The notes under the pieces are model-generated. The model made no database searches and had not been told where the DNA came from. It saw nothing but the letters and a program-made list of their open reading frames with translations. A stretch of 64,000 nt of DNA from Liolophura sinensis (lineage: Eukaryota > Mollusca > Polyplacophora > Chitonida > Chitonidae): contig NC_088306.1 of assembly GCF_032854445.1 (NCBI RefSeq), forward strand, positions 30,351,764 through 30,415,763, in the 5' to 3' direction. Both the position numbers and the translations under genes were made by a program. This document shows, piece by piece, positions 20,818 through 32,760 of this stretch (the stretch's first letter is position 1; every line of letters starts with the position of its first letter).

Positions 20818-21114
20818 TCAACATTTATTAACGCTTCATCAACTGGTCTTGTATTTTATCTTTTACCCTGACCTGGACGTCACATGTAAACAATTAAACC
20901 CTATCAACCTAAAAAATAACCCAGTCTTTGATCTTTGATCAACTCTTTGATCAAGAACCTGATAGCCACATCAAAGTGTATATTTAACGGTTTTATGACT
21001 ATTCGGGAAGCCTTCACAAGTAGAATCTACAAACAACATATTTTATTTACAATTGCGTTTGTACACATACCACAACCTTTTCGTGACAAAACGGATATCA
21101 TGCTGGTAGTTTTC

Positions 21115-21640
21115 ACTGAAGTTGAATTTCACTTAACCCCAGGCTGTTGAAGTTCACTTAACTCTAGGTTGTTGAAGCTCACTTAACCCCAGGCTGTTGA
21201 AGTTCACTTAACCCTAGGCTTTGAATTTTACTTAACCCCAGGTTGTTGTAGTTAACTTAACCCTAGGCTGCTGGAGTTCACTTAGCACTAGGCTGTTGAA
21301 CTTCACTTGACCCTAGGCGGTTGATATTCTGTCAGCCTTAGGCTGTTGAATTTCACTTAACCCCAGGCTGTTGAAATTCACTTAACCTAAAGGTATTGAA
21401 ATTCACTTAACCTCAAGCTATTGAAGTTCACGTAACTTTAGGCTTTGAATTTTACTTAACCCCAGGTTGTTGAAGTTTACTTAACCCTAGGTTGTTGAGC
21501 TTCACTTGACCTTAGGCTGTTGAAGTTCAGTCAACTCTAGGCTGTTGAAATTCACTTAACCCTAGCCTGCTGATGTTCACCTAACGCTAGGCTGTCGAAG
21601 TTCACTTAACCCTAGGCTGTTGAATTTCACTGAATCTTAG
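21115..21640. repeat. 25-bp minisatellite
   Basis: About 20 imperfect copies of aggctgttgaagttcactta + accct, for example starting at 21141, 21166 and 21191. Confidence 0.93.
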
Positions 21641-21790
21641 GGTTTAGTTAGTTATTAAAATAACACGTCTACAGCATTTGTCATTTGATTAACACGTCTA
21701 GAGAATTCTTTGCTTCTGACTGTCCTCTTGGTTTTGTTTTAAATAGAATCGCGAATGGGGCCATTAATTCGTGTACTAAGAATTTTACAG

Positions 21791-22045
21791 GAGGCTCTTG
21801 TGGTCTGGTGGTTAGCGTACAAGTGCAGAGCAATAGGATTGGAGCTTTTCTCCCAATGTAGTCGTTCTGAGTTCAGCTCTCCAATCATTCCACTGAATCA
21901 GGGAAAGCTCTTACAGCAACCTGCGGATAGTTGTGGGTTTACCATGGGCGCAGTCCGTTTTCCTCCCATTATATTGCTGGTCTTCGTCGTATAAGTGAAA
22001 TATTCTTGAGTACGGCGTAAAAAATGAGTCAAATAATAAATAAAT
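21791..22045 (+). mobile_element. SINE family 1 copy, diverged
   Basis: The head ggctcttgtggtctggtggt, the core cctgcggatagttgtgggtt and the tail gtgaaatattcttgagtacg followed by aataaataaa-type repeats are all present. It is more diverged than the copies at 10131 and 56111. Confidence 0.85.
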
Positions 22046-22319
22046 TCACTCATGAAAGCCCCTTCCTCTAGATAGTATCCCAATTAAATCACATCCGCAT
22101 ATTTAATTTGTCAATTTGTCCATATTAACAAGCGATCAACACCTGTTTATGTGATTAGAAAACACACGACTAAACTTTAAACAAACGCGTTTAAATAACA
22201 AAAGAAATTTTAATCATCGGTGAAGGGTATGTTCCTCTCTGCCACAAAGTACTTGCACGTGGAGAATCACTGTTAGTGTGCAGGACACTGCTGGCTTAGG
22301 TCTTCTACCCGTTTTGAAG

Positions 22320-22480
22320 TTCGCTCAGGAGGAATCTATGCGTCGAAACAGACATACGTACATTAGCCGTCAACCAAGAAGGACGTTCCAAGAAATCACG
22401 CAAAGAGAAACCGTCAACAATTTCCAATGAAGTTGGAAAGACGCAAGGTATGTTCTCGGCGACTGAGTGAAATCTGTATG
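22320..22480 (+). mobile_element. Foldback-element fragment (same family as 32380-32760)
   Basis: It shares the arm segment gcgtcgaaacagacatacgt...agccgtcaaccaa...ggacgttccaag and the centre segment gaagttggaaagacgcaagg with 32390-32600. The region between them is shorter, suggesting an internal deletion. Confidence 0.65.
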
Positions 22481-22828
22481 CAGTAATCGTGTACGGAGGA
22501 TCACTTTATGAGGTATACTAATATACCTGTAAGATCTGGTGTTGGGAAATAGGTTTTGTGTGAAGAAACGCCTCTTCGTGATTTATAAGTTGTACACGAA
22601 TGCCACACTTGATTCTTGGTTTCGGTGTTATTCTCATATATCGACATATAGTGAATACATGTACGGCAAGCCCTAGTGGGTGATATGTAGTCATAAACCT
22701 AGCAATGCGTAGTTGTAACTCTTGTTGGTATGTACGTGTACACGACAAGTTTATGGAGATAAATATACACCTTTATATACTCACGAGGAGCATGTGTAAG
22801 TCCACTTACATAAACAGCCGAATTTAGG

Positions 22829-23075
22829 ACAACCGTGGACTAGTGGCTAGCGTGCTGGTGCAGAACAGTTACCCAGAAGCTTCTCACACAATGTGGACGC
22901 TAGGAGCTCCAGTCCACATCATACTGGCAGCCACTCCGGTCGTACATTTCAGCAACCTGACGATGGTCGTGGGCTTTCCCCGGGCTCGGAACGGTTTCCA
23001 GGCCATATGTTGGCCGCCGTGGCTTAAATATTATTGAGTACTGCGTAAACGCCAATGAAATAAATAATAAACTAA
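22829..23075 (+). mobile_element. SINE family 1 copy
   Basis: The head accgtggactagtggctagc, the core cctgacgatggtcgtgggct and the tail aaatattattgagtactgcg are visible, followed by an A/T-rich aaataa tail. Confidence 0.8.
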
Positions 23076-23149
23076 ATAAGTAATTGTGCTTACATAGTTT
23101 TTTATACTCCATATACCATGCTAAAATGAGAAGATTAACCACATCGTGC

Positions 23150-23625
23150 CAGATCGCTTCGGTGACTTAATGGTTAGAACGTCCGCTTAGCACTCAGATG
23201 TTACGGCAAGGAAAGCGGTCTGGTTGGCCCCGTATTACAATAATGTGCCTGTGTGGGGTGTCATGTCAGGTATCTTCGGCACAACACTTCTGCGGAGGGA
23301 GCATTTTGGCGGCAAGGCATCTCCCTGCCAATAAAAAACACAGTATATGTAAGCACATCTAATGACTCCCCGTCCTCATATGGTGTAAATTCACAGGCAT
23401 ACATACATACATACATACATACATACATACATACGTACGTACATACATACCCTATCGTACCCGTGTCTCAGTGAAGCAGCACTAAATAAAAGAGCGGTGG
23501 AAATCCGTCCTGCAACAAGGAGGCACATTACACCTACATGCACCCTAAGGATTCCTTCGTCGTCATATGACTGAAAAATTGTTGAGTACGACGTTAAACC
23601 CCAAGTACTCACTCACTCACTATCG
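23150..23625 (+). mobile_element. SINE family 2-type composite with internal (CATA)n microsatellite
   Basis: A tRNA-like head (gcttcggtgacttaatggtt agaacgtccgctt) starts near 23157. A (cata)n tract lies at 23396-23452. The family 2 tail runs 23462-23625 (agtgaagcagcactaaataa ... gttgagtacgacgttaaacc, then cactcactcact). The middle part differs from family 2, so it may be a composite or two nested elements. Confidence 0.7.
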
Positions 23626-23684
23626 TACCCGTGAAGAGTTTAAATCTTCCCTAGGCTCTCTTTGATCTCCGCCCAGCCTAGTGC

Positions 23685-23750
23685 TTGCCGTCATCGTATA
23701 AGTGAAATATTACATCGTAAAATATTACGGCGTAAAACACCAGTATTTTA
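23685..23750 (+). repeat. SINE family 1 tail fragment
   Basis: cgtcatcgtataagtgaaat ... attacggcgtaaaacacca, an internally altered copy of the family 1 3' end. Confidence 0.7.
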
Positions 23751-24277
23751 GATTAGACATCTGCGCGTCTGCAAAATCGTAACATGCGCTCTTTCAGTCA
23801 GTACAAATTCTGGTTGACTCGGGTTCTCGCATTCAATGAGTCGTTAAGCGAACGGAGATTAAGGGTGGAATACACTGAGGTGTTTAAATTATCGCCCTTG
23901 GTTACACAGGCTACCCTAAATTAGCCTTGGTAACAGAGCCACCTGAAGTAGGGCAGACTCATGATTCACTCGGTTATCATATACTCATGCTGGATCCAGT
24001 TCCCTTCACCGCCGTTACTGTTCATCTAATTTGCTCACTGACCATAAATCTACCGTTAACTTCTGAAAACCTCATTTTCGTAGATCTGCTGCATTGCCAT
24101 GGACGATCATTAGACTGCAATGAAGGCTTGACTGGCTAGGTTAACCACCGTACATCAATATATTATCGCATTCATTCGTTCATGGATTGACATAATCTTT
24201 GTTTTTAAAAATGAAAACGAGTCTGTCATGCGCCAACAAAGAAAAAACACGCATTATCCCTTATCAGTAAGCACGGA
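23751..24277. other. Non-coding stretch
   Basis: Nothing supportable was seen here. A 70-codon forward frame at 23927 is not recognised. Confidence 0.4.
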
Positions 24278-24655
24278 TTGAGTGCTTGTGAGTTTAATCC
24301 TCATGGCGTACAGCTACATCCTTGTGAGTTTCATCCTCATGGCGTACAGCTACATCCTTGTGAGTTTCATCCTCATGGCGTACAGCTACATCCTTGTGAG
24401 TTTCATCCTCATGGCGTACAGCTACATCCTTGTGAGTTTCATCCTCATGGCGGACAGCTACATGCGGATATTGTAACGATTCTAAAACATCTGCCTGGCA
24501 GTTCTCAGCATGATATTTATGATATGTTAGTGGAACTGGTGCCAGCCAATGAAACAGAGGCAGAAGAGCAATTGTGTTTAAAGCTGCTGGTCTTGACCGG
24601 AAATAAAAGTAAAAGTGTGGCTGAGCAGTCTGGCATTGTCGATGCTGCTGTGTAG
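24278..24655 (+). CDS. Unrecognised 125-codon ORF: 36-bp repeat region plus non-repetitive acidic C-terminus
   Basis: The first half is five copies of a 36-base unit (24283-24465), giving a 12-residue repeat (HPCEFHPHGVQL). This is a repeat artefact, also open in a second frame. The last 63 codons (24467-24655) are different. They read ILKHLPGSSQHDIYDMLVEL, then VPANETEAEEQLCLKLLVL and a short tail to the stop. The sequence is non-repetitive, has an amphipathic helical pattern and looks like genuine protein. No clean splice acceptor was identified before it. It may be the last exon of a gene, a retrocopy fragment or chance. I know no matching family. Confidence 0.3.
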   Translation: MSACEFNPHGVQLHPCEFHPHGVQLHPCEFHPHGVQLHPCEFHPHGVQLHPCEFHPHGGQLHADIVTILKHLPGSSQHDIYDMLVELVPANETEAEEQLCLKLLVLTGNKSKSVAEQSGIVDAAV

Positions 24656-24729
24656 TTTTTTTGTCTCTATGCCCTATATTGTCTTATATTCTCAACGAAC
24701 AATAATGGCCTTCATATGTGTACATCATA

Positions 24730-24800
24730 GGTGGATAAGCTAGTTACTTGCCAAATGTGGGCGGTTTTACCCATAAAATTCCGATTTGATCCGCCCATAA
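24730..24800. repeat. Dispersed repeat also present at 40155-40220
   Basis: agttacttgccaaatgtggg cggttttacccataaaatt matches agtaacttgccaaacgtggg tggtttacccgtggcaatt at 40163-40200. Confidence 0.6.
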
Positions 24801-24884
24801 ATTTGACCGGCATCGTATGCCGTAAACCAACGATCAGTTAGATAAAACGTTACTGAATAAGTAAGGAACTTCAGTTACCGAATC

Positions 24885-25165
24885 GGGAGCGGTAGATCCA
24901 GGGTCATTCCGGGGTCGGGTCACACCTATGACCTTTAAAGAGGAAGTTTCAACTTCCTCGCTTGGCGTTCAGCATTAAGGGGACACTGTATTCACTGGCT
25001 GACTACGGTAAGGCGTCTTAGTGAAGCAGCACTAGATAAAAGAGTGGTGGAAATTTGTCCTGCAACAAGGAGGCGTATTACACGCACTCTAAGGATTCCT
25101 TCGTCGTCACATGACTGAAAAATCGTTAAGTATGACGTTAAACCCAAGCACTCACTCACTCAGCT
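24885..25165 (+). mobile_element. SINE family 2 copy
   Basis: Plus-orientation copy from agcggtagatccagggtcat through ttagtgaagcagcactagat to gtatgacgttaaacccaagc and a cactcactcact tail. Confidence 0.88.
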
Positions 25166-26090
25166 ACTGGACACTATGGGTTGTTAGAACATGGGAGGTT
25201 TAAAAGGTCCATACACTGGACTAGCCTCCCAAGTTGCCTCCTGACCGCGCTTATTTCCCTTGTTTTGTATGTTTGTCTAGCTGAAATCTACACACATGTT
25301 GGTATCGTACATGTCATTTCTTTCACACAGAAATGTGTTTGATTATCAGTGATTTTCTTTTACAATCAAAACTGACCGAATTCTCCACACCACCGTTCAG
25401 GCCACCTAAAGCAAGAAAGCATAAAGAAGGAAAAATAAAAAGTACAAAGTAACAATTAAAATAAGTGAAGAATACACAACTATAGCGAAACGTAGACTTA
25501 CATTTACCAGTAGTTGTTTTTAGTTTCACTATGAAAGATAAATACATTTATCGTAGCAGTTCATAGTAGACTTAAAATATTGCATAGTGATCGTTGTTTA
25601 CGTCATACTAAGGTTATTTGGGACAGCCAGTATACTGAATTTGCGGCTACCGTCGTCTGAATGGTATGACCTTGAATGCGACGTACAAAGCCAATCAAAC
25701 GATTCAGTAAATTTCCCCAATCGGCCCTTTTATAGGTACTGCCAGTTATGAGCACAGGAATTGAACCAGACTCTCCGGCTTGCAAATTACTATCCCTGTT
25801 GTTGTGTTTAGACCAAAATGCTGTCTCATTCATCAAAGGAGATTTTCTTCCAGGAACATTAAAGCACAAAAAGTGCTTTTCATTACTGGACTGGACAGCA
25901 AGCTGTGGTTATAATGTATTATTTTATATCTTAGTCACTTACGTGGACGTTACATGTATTCATGTGCCTCAATGAAAACATAAAAATATTCAACTATGAA
26001 TCAACATATGAATCAAGTCCTCTAAAGAGATTTTTGTTTTTCTTTCAGTGCAAATATTGCGATGAAATCAAGGCAAATTGGATCCGATCG
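25166..26090. other. Non-coding stretch
   Basis: No exon or repeat family could be assigned. Opposite-strand open frames near 25603-25975 overlap each other and have no recognisable domain. Confidence 0.4.
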
Positions 26091-26094
26091 ATCC

Positions 26095-26365
26095 ATTCCG
26101 TTACCATGAGACAAACTTACCACGATTCCATTGCCATGTGACAAACTTACCACGATTCCATGCCATGTGACAAACTTACCGCGCTTCCATTGCCATGTGA
26201 CAAACTTACCGCGCTTCCATTGCCATGTAACAAACTTACCACGATTCCATTGCCATGTGACAAACTTATCGCGCTTCCATTGCCATGTGACAAACTTACC
26301 GCGCTTTCATTGCCATGTGACAAACTTACCGCGCTTCCATTGCCATGTGACAAACTTTGCTTATG
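26095..26365. repeat. 30-bp minisatellite
   Basis: Nine copies of a 30-base unit (tgccatgtgacaaacttacc + gcgcttccat), for instance at 26161 and 26191. Because 30 is divisible by three, open frames appear on both strands; they are not taken as genes. Confidence 0.95.
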
Positions 26366-27037
26366 TGTCATTAATACCATGAACTACATGCACTACTCTA
26401 TATTTGTTCCAACACGAGATATACTTCATAATTTTTCTTAATGAATGTATTACATAGTAAAAGCCTATCTTACGATTTGAGTATCTGTAGTTTAAATAAA
26501 GCTTAGTTTTTAAAAGACATGGTATGGTAATGCGGAGAATCGGCCCCACTGAAAGAAACTGTGCACATCTAGAAGCGAAACAAAGTTGTTTTAATATCTG
26601 TCCCCTTTTACGTCTCCATAGTACGCTACTATAGTAGGAAAACTGCAGTTTAATGCCATTTTTACGCCACAAGAAGAATCCCGAAAAGCATTCTTGTACT
26701 ATTATTTGTTAGAATACATCATATATTCCAAGCGTTTCGTGTATCCTCTAGCGCGTTCGCCACCAAAATGTCCAACGTGACATCGACAATATGGACTGCC
26801 ATGATAACTGTAGTTGCCCTGTGCAGTTAGCCAAAGGGGCGATATAGGTGAACACAAACAAATCGCCAAGGAGACAGTGTTACCACCGCGATCCAAACAA
26901 AACTAGTTTTTCTGCCTGAATAGAAGGTGTATCAAAATAGCGACAGGTGAAAAAAATCAATCAGATGAATATGCAAGTAGGCCGTTTAATAAGAGGAAGT
27001 ACGTGTTTCCAGGGCGACCGGGCCACCACACCAACTG

Positions 27038-27135
27038 TATAAATTCGATTAAATCCACTACCCAACAGTTTGTGCTTGCCTTCACTGTCCGTGACCACAC
27101 CTCATCCTACGACACCCGAAAAGGTCCACGAAAAG
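27038..27135 (+). promoter_or_regulatory. Candidate TATA promoter and non-coding first exon of the downstream Cys-rich gene
   Basis: tataaat at 27038-27044 is followed 28 bases later by an initiator-like cccaacagtt (about 27066). The sequence then runs to a strong splice donor, aaaag/gtaagtc, at 27135/27136. The first coding exon at 34559 starts right after a splice acceptor, so it needs an upstream 5'-untranslated exon, and this is the best candidate seen. That the two are joined is an inference. Confidence 0.4.
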
Positions 27136-27284
27136 GTAAGTCATTGTCTTGATTTTTTTTGTTCCAAATTAACTCAAAACAGTCTTACTAGGTGTGTGCA
27201 AATTTAGCATGTCATAATTTTATGATGCTTTGCAAAGAAATGAGTCTTTATTTTGTGACCTAAACTGGAATATATTTTCCCTCT

Positions 27285-27350
27285 CATCACAATGCCGACC
27301 GCCGTCGTATAAATGAAATTTCTTGAGTACAGTGTACATGTATGTTTTGC
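27285..27350 (+). repeat. SINE family 1 tail fragment
   Basis: ccgccgtcgtataaatgaaa tttcttgagtacagtgtac. Confidence 0.65.
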
Positions 27351-27465
27351 AGTAAGAATGGCTCAGAATGCTATTAAGACAGAAATATCGGAATATTTTT
27401 ATTGGAGTATTACGAATATTACTTAAAAATGTTGCAACGTGTATGTACTGGGTAGACGTGGAGAG

Positions 27466-27590
27466 GTCTGCCGACAACCTGGTCGTAGCTTTCCCCTGGG
27501 CTCGGTTTTACCCAAGGTTTTCTCCCGTCATAATGCTGGCCGCCGCACTATGAGTACAGTATTCTTGAGTACGAAAATAGTAAATAAATT
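27466..27590 (+). mobile_element. SINE family 1, 3' half
   Basis: gacaacctggtcgtagcttt cccctgggctcgg, then cataatgctggccgccg and attcttgagtacg with an ataaataa tail. Confidence 0.75.
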
Positions 27591-27699
27591 TTTGGCCGTA
27601 TAGATTATCTTTTGGATGGAAAAGCATATCCACAAATATGTATCACATGTTCACTAACGTATATCACTTATAATTAACTGTTATTGAATAGTACGCTGT

Positions 27700-28490
27700 C
27701 ATCTTTGATATCATACGCCATGACACTGCCTTGGCGTCTATGATACTGTGTGTCTTAAGTGGTACTCATATACCTCAAAACACCTTCCCTGGCGTCTGTA
27801 ATATTGTGCGACTTCAGTGGTACTCTTATACGCCATAACACTTCCTTGGCGTCTGTGATACTGTGCGACTTCAGTGGTACTCTTATGCGCCATGACACTG
27901 CCTTGGCCTCTGTGATACTGTGTGTCTTAAGTGGTACTCATATACCTTAAACCACCTTCCTTGGCGTCTATGATACTGTGTGACTTAAAGGGTACTCATA
28001 TACGCCATAACACTTCCTTGGCGTCTATGATACTGTGTGACTTAAAGGGTACTCATATACGCCATGACACTGCCTTGGCGTCTATGATACTGTGTGTCTT
28101 AACTGGTACTAATATACCTTAAACCACCTTCCTTGGCGTCTATGATACTGTGTGACTTAAAGGGTACTCATATACGCCATAACACTTCCTTGGCGTCTAT
28201 GATACTGTGTGACTTAAAGGGTACTCATATACGCCATAACACTTCCTTGGCGTCTGTGATACTGTATGCTTTAAGTAATTCTCATACGTGTCATAATACC
28301 CTCCTTGGCGTCTGTAATACTGTGTGCCTTAAGAGGAACTGTATGCCTTGAATGGTACTCATATACACCATAACACCTTCTTTGGCATCTGTAATACTGT
28401 ATGCCTTAAATTGTACTTATATACGTCATAGCACCTTACTTGGTGTATATGAAACTGTCTGCCAAAAGTGGTTCTCATATACGTCGTATC
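27700..28490. repeat. 57-bp minisatellite
   Basis: About 13 copies of a 57-base unit (ccttggcgtctatgatactg, tgtgacttaaagggtactca, tatacgccataacactt), e.g. units at 28021 and 28078. Confidence 0.95.
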
Positions 28491-30800
28491 ATGGTCAACA
28501 GCCTAACACATGTAGTCACAGCGATCCTCATGGTCACAGTCGGACACATGTAGCCGAATCAATCATCATAGTCAACAGCCTCACACATGAAGTCACAGCG
28601 ATCCTCATAGTCAACAGCCTAACACATGAAGTCACACCGATCCTCAAGATCACAGTCGGACACATGTAGTCGAATCAATCATCATAGTCAACAGCCTCAA
28701 ACATGTAGTTACAGCAATCCACATGGTCAACAGTCTGACACATGTAGTCACAGCTATCCTCGTGGTCAACAGCCAAACACATGTAGTCACAGCGCTCCTC
28801 ATGGTCAACAGACTGAAACATGTAGCCACAATGATTCTCATGGTCAACAGCCTGAGATATGCAGTCACAGTGATCTTCTTCGTCAACAGCCTGACACATG
28901 TAGTCACAGCGATCCTCATGGTCAACAGCCTCACACATGTAGTCACAGCAATCCTGAAGGTCAGCAGTCTGAGACATGAAGTCACAGAGATCCTCCTTTC
29001 CAAAAGACTGACACATGTATTCACAGCGATCCTCTTCGTCAACAGCCTCAAACATGTAGTCACAGCAATCCTCAAGGTCAGCAGTCTGACACATGTAGTC
29101 ACCGCGATCCTCGTCGTCGACAGCCTCACACATGTAGTCACACCAAACGCGTGGTTAACAGACTGACACATGTAGTCACAGCGATCCTCGTGGTCAACAG
29201 CCTGACACATGAAGTCACAGCAATCCTCATACTCAACAGCCTGACACATGTAAACACAGCGATCCTCGGGGTCAACAGCCTCACACATCCTTGTGGTTAA
29301 CAACCTGACACCGGTGGTCACAGCAATCCTCATGGTCAACAGCCTCACGTATGTAGTCATAGCAATCCTCATGGTCAACAGCCTGACACATGTAGTCACA
29401 GCGATCTTCGTGGTCAAGAGCCTGACACCGGTAGTCAAAGCAATCCTCATAGTCAACAGCCTCATACATGTAGTCACACCAATTGTCGTGGTTAACAGAC
29501 TGACAAATGTAAACACAGCGATCCTCTTGGTCAACAGCCTGACACCGGTAGTCACAGAGATCCTCGTTGTCAACAGCATCACGCAAGTAGTCACAACGAT
29601 CTTTGTGATCAACAGCGTAAACCATGTGGCCAAAGCGATCCTCGTGGTCAACAGCCTGACACGTAGTCATAGCGATACTCATGGTCATCAGCCTGACGCA
29701 TGTAGTCACAGCGATGTTCGTGGTTAACAGCCGGACACATGTAGTTTCAACGATCCTCGTAGTCAACAGTCTTACACATGTAGTCACAGCGATCCTCATG
29801 GTGAACAGCCTGACACATGTAGTCACGCCGATCATCATGGTCAACAGCCTGAGACAAGTAGTCACACCGATACTCATGATCAACAGCCTCACACTTGTAG
29901 TCATAGCGATTCTCATGGTCAACAGCCTTAGATATGTAGTCACACCGATCCTCATAGTCCACAGCCTTACACATGTAGTCACACCGATACTCATGATCAA
30001 CAGCCTCACACATGCAGTCAGATCGATCCTCATATTCAACAGCCTCACACATGTACTCACAGCGATCCTTGTCGTCAACAGCTTGACACATGTAATCTCA
30101 GCGATAATCATGGTAAACAGCCTGACACATGTAGTCACACCGATCCTCATGGCCAACAGCCTGAGATATGTGATCACAGCGATCCTCATGGTCAGCAGTC
30201 TGACACGTGTAGTCACAGCGATCCTTATGGTCAACAGCCTGACACATGTAGTCACAGTGATCCTCATTGTTAACAGCCTGACACGTGTAGTCACAGCGAT
30301 CCTCAAGGTCAGCAGTCTGACACATGTAGTTACAGCGATCCTCATGGTCAACAGCCTGACACATGTAGTCACAGCGATTCTCATGGTCAACAGCCTGACA
30401 CATGTAGTCACAGCGATTCTCATGGTCAACAGTCTGACACATGTAGTCACAGTGATCCTCATGGTCAACAGCCTGACACATGTAGTTACAGCGATCCTTA
30501 TCGTCAACAGCCTCACATCCGTAATCACAGCGATCCTAATGGTTAACGGCCTGACACATGTAGTCACAGCAATCCTCATGGTCAACAGCCTCACACCCGT
30601 AATCACAGCGATCCTAATGGTTAACGGCCTGACATATGTAGTCACAGCTATCCTCACGGTCAATAGCGTGACATATGTAGTCACAGTGATCCTCGTGGGT
30701 AACATCCTGACACATGTAGTTACAGCGATGCTAATGGTCAACGGCTTGACACATGTAGTCACAGCGATCCTCATGGTCAACAGCCTGACACATGTAGGGG
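28491..30800. repeat. 39-bp minisatellite, about 2.3 kb
   Basis: About 59 imperfect copies of a 39-base unit: ctgacacatgtagtcacagc + gatcctcatggtcaacagc. The unit is 13 codons long and free of stops in several frames on both strands. It therefore yields very long open frames: 392 codons forward at 29681-30859, and 499 codons reverse at 29281-30780. These read as VVTAILMVNSLTH-type, MCQAVDHEDRCDY-type and TCVRLLTMRIAVT-type repeats. The array begins and ends abruptly without flanking unique coding sequence. I consider the frames by-products of unit length and sequence homogenisation. Confidence 0.95.
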
Positions 30801-31009
30801 CTATAAATCAAAGCTTTTACCATCAGAGAGAGCCAGGCGGTTTTTTTAAGAATTGCTGATTAATTATGGAATATTTTTAATATATGTGTCTTTTGTCGTT
30901 TTTTGACATGTTTTGAGTGCTATTGTATACTAAATTTGATGACAACAAAGCATCTTGTGTATTTTCAGACTAGTGACGTCTAAAAATTTGCAATTAACGT
31001 CACTGCATT
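30801..31009. other. Non-coding spacer
   Basis: Nothing identified. Confidence 0.4.
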
Positions 31010-31210
31010 TCTTTAACTAATCCTGCTTAAGCCATGATACCAGGAGCGAGTCATTTGCTACTGTGTATGCATTACATGAAGGGTTAGAATAAAACCTTAC
31101 CTGAGGTGAATTGAGAAGAAGCCGTATTTTACCGGATACGTGTAGCCTTTTGCCAACTATTACAGGCTAATAACCATTGATAGCGGCCCAGTAAAAGGGT
31201 ACAAGCAAAA
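31010..31210 (+). repeat. Dispersed repeat family A
   Basis: The copy contains ctgcttaagccatgatacca, aataaaaccttacctgaggt and gccgtattttaccggatacg. The same order of blocks occurs at 36425-36620 and 47430-47650. The 3' part alone occurs at 4100-4190, 5600-5710 and 9140-9240, and the 5' part at 6885-7015. No ORF or obvious pol III box was found; it is probably a non-autonomous element. Confidence 0.75.
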
Positions 31211-32370
31211 TGTTATTACTTTTATTTTTATAATAAAATATAAAAAAAAAAGAAAGGCTGTTACACATGTTGCTCCTTTTTGCCTGCTTGGTGTAGCTTT
31301 TGTCAAAAGATAAATATGCATGAACGTGGCAGCTAGGCGTTATTGAACGTGACGGTTCGTTGGCGTCCCGTTTATACTGTGACTTTCACAACATTATAAA
31401 CATATAACGTGCCTCCAAATTAAGGATATTCCACTACTAAAACCTTGATATATGGTAAAAACATGGGCTGATGATCAGCCCTTGTTAATCTATTTGTCAA
31501 AACTGATGTCAACAACACAATGCACCTTGACAACCGGAAAAACAAAGTACAGCGAACACAGAAACATTGGAAGCTCGACAAAGACTTATCATATAGATTT
31601 TTGTATCTTATTTTTCTCCACTATACCCTGTCATAAGATGCCCTACATAAAACGATTTTGTAAAAACATATAAATGAAGACGAGCTGACACCCTACAACG
31701 GAGATTGTCTATAAAATCTGCATGATGATGTGAACAACTGAATAGTTAATGATTATCCTGCCATTGTGGACGGTGAAAATCAGCACTATACTAAACAGGA
31801 AGAAGATAGCTGGCTCTTGTCGGACGCCTGAAAAGGCGGCCTTGACAACAGGGCTAAAACTACAACAACGCACATTGTGTTTGAATAGTTTTGTGTTTGA
31901 ATAATCAGTTTGTATTGCCATAGTGAATATGCATCTGACTGTTCAGATGTGGACATCAACCATGAGTGAATTAGTTATTGTTGTTAAGCACCATACCCAA
32001 TCATGTTTTGTGTATCATGCACAGCAGTGTGCCCGGCTCAAACCACCGCTCTGTGGCAAGTTATTCACGGGGTTGTCCGCGTGCGCTTTCGACAGCTTAT
32101 CGTCACCGAGGCCAGGGTAATAGTATAGTTTGATGAATTTGAGTATATACCTTAGGCCGCATTTGCGATTGTCCTCCAATACCGTATTTGATGTTATTAT
32201 GTACAATATATAGATACATATACAATGGTGTTTGTATTTAGTATTATATTTTATAATGCACAACACGGTCTCCACTGTGCACAAATATCGTGTTAACTGC
32301 TAAAGTGCACGCCCCATGCGATTGTCTGTCTATATCTAATTGGGCACTGTATATAACACAAACTTATATG
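31211..32370. other. Non-coding stretch
   Basis: No exon, RNA gene or repeat array was identified. The patch at 32020-32120 is GC-richer (gcccggctcaaaccaccgct) but unassigned. Confidence 0.4.
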
Positions 32371-32379
32371 CAGGTATGC

Positions 32380-32760
32380 CCGGATCTTTGCGTCGAAATC
32401 GATACTCGAGCATCAGCCGTCAACCAATATGGACTTTTCAGCTTTTCAGGCCAACAATAATCACATTTCCGGAAACGACATACAGCACAAACTACCCAAG
32501 CAGTAAGAAATTATATAAAGTACAAAATTAATATGGAATCATGTAAAAGGAAGCAGTCAGCAGTTTTCACTGAAGTTGGAAAGACGCAAGGTATATTCTA
32601 TTCCGTCCTAATTTTGTACTTCATATACTTTCTTAGTTCTGTGGTGGTTTGTGTTATACGTCGTTCTGGGAATTGGCCCTGCGATGACTGACTTGGAACG
32701 TCCATGCTGGCTGACGAATGGTATACGAATGTTTGTTTCCACATAAATTTCAGTGAAATC
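32380..32760. mobile_element. Foldback element with ~150-bp inverted arms
   Basis: The left arm (32390-32535) and right arm (32600-32745) are imperfect inverses: agccgtcaaccaatatggac against gtccatgctggctgacgaat; tacagcacaaactacc against gtggtttgtgtta; tataaagtacaaaattaata against ctaattttgtacttcatata. A 60-base centre contains gaagttggaaagacgcaagg. Relatives occur at 12210-12305, 22320-22480 and 37035-37160. Confidence 0.8.

Noticed and set aside
21115-21640. Telomere-like ttaaccct strings
   Set aside because: They are part of a 25-bp unit, not a 6-bp telomeric repeat.
26131-28351. CRISPR-like regular repeats
   Set aside because: The units are directly adjacent with no unique spacers, and the genome is animal; these are minisatellites.
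28650-30859. Open frames of 333, 392 and 499 codons
   Set aside because: They follow the 39-bp tandem unit exactly, occur on both strands and lack unique coding sequence at either end, so they are repeat by-products.
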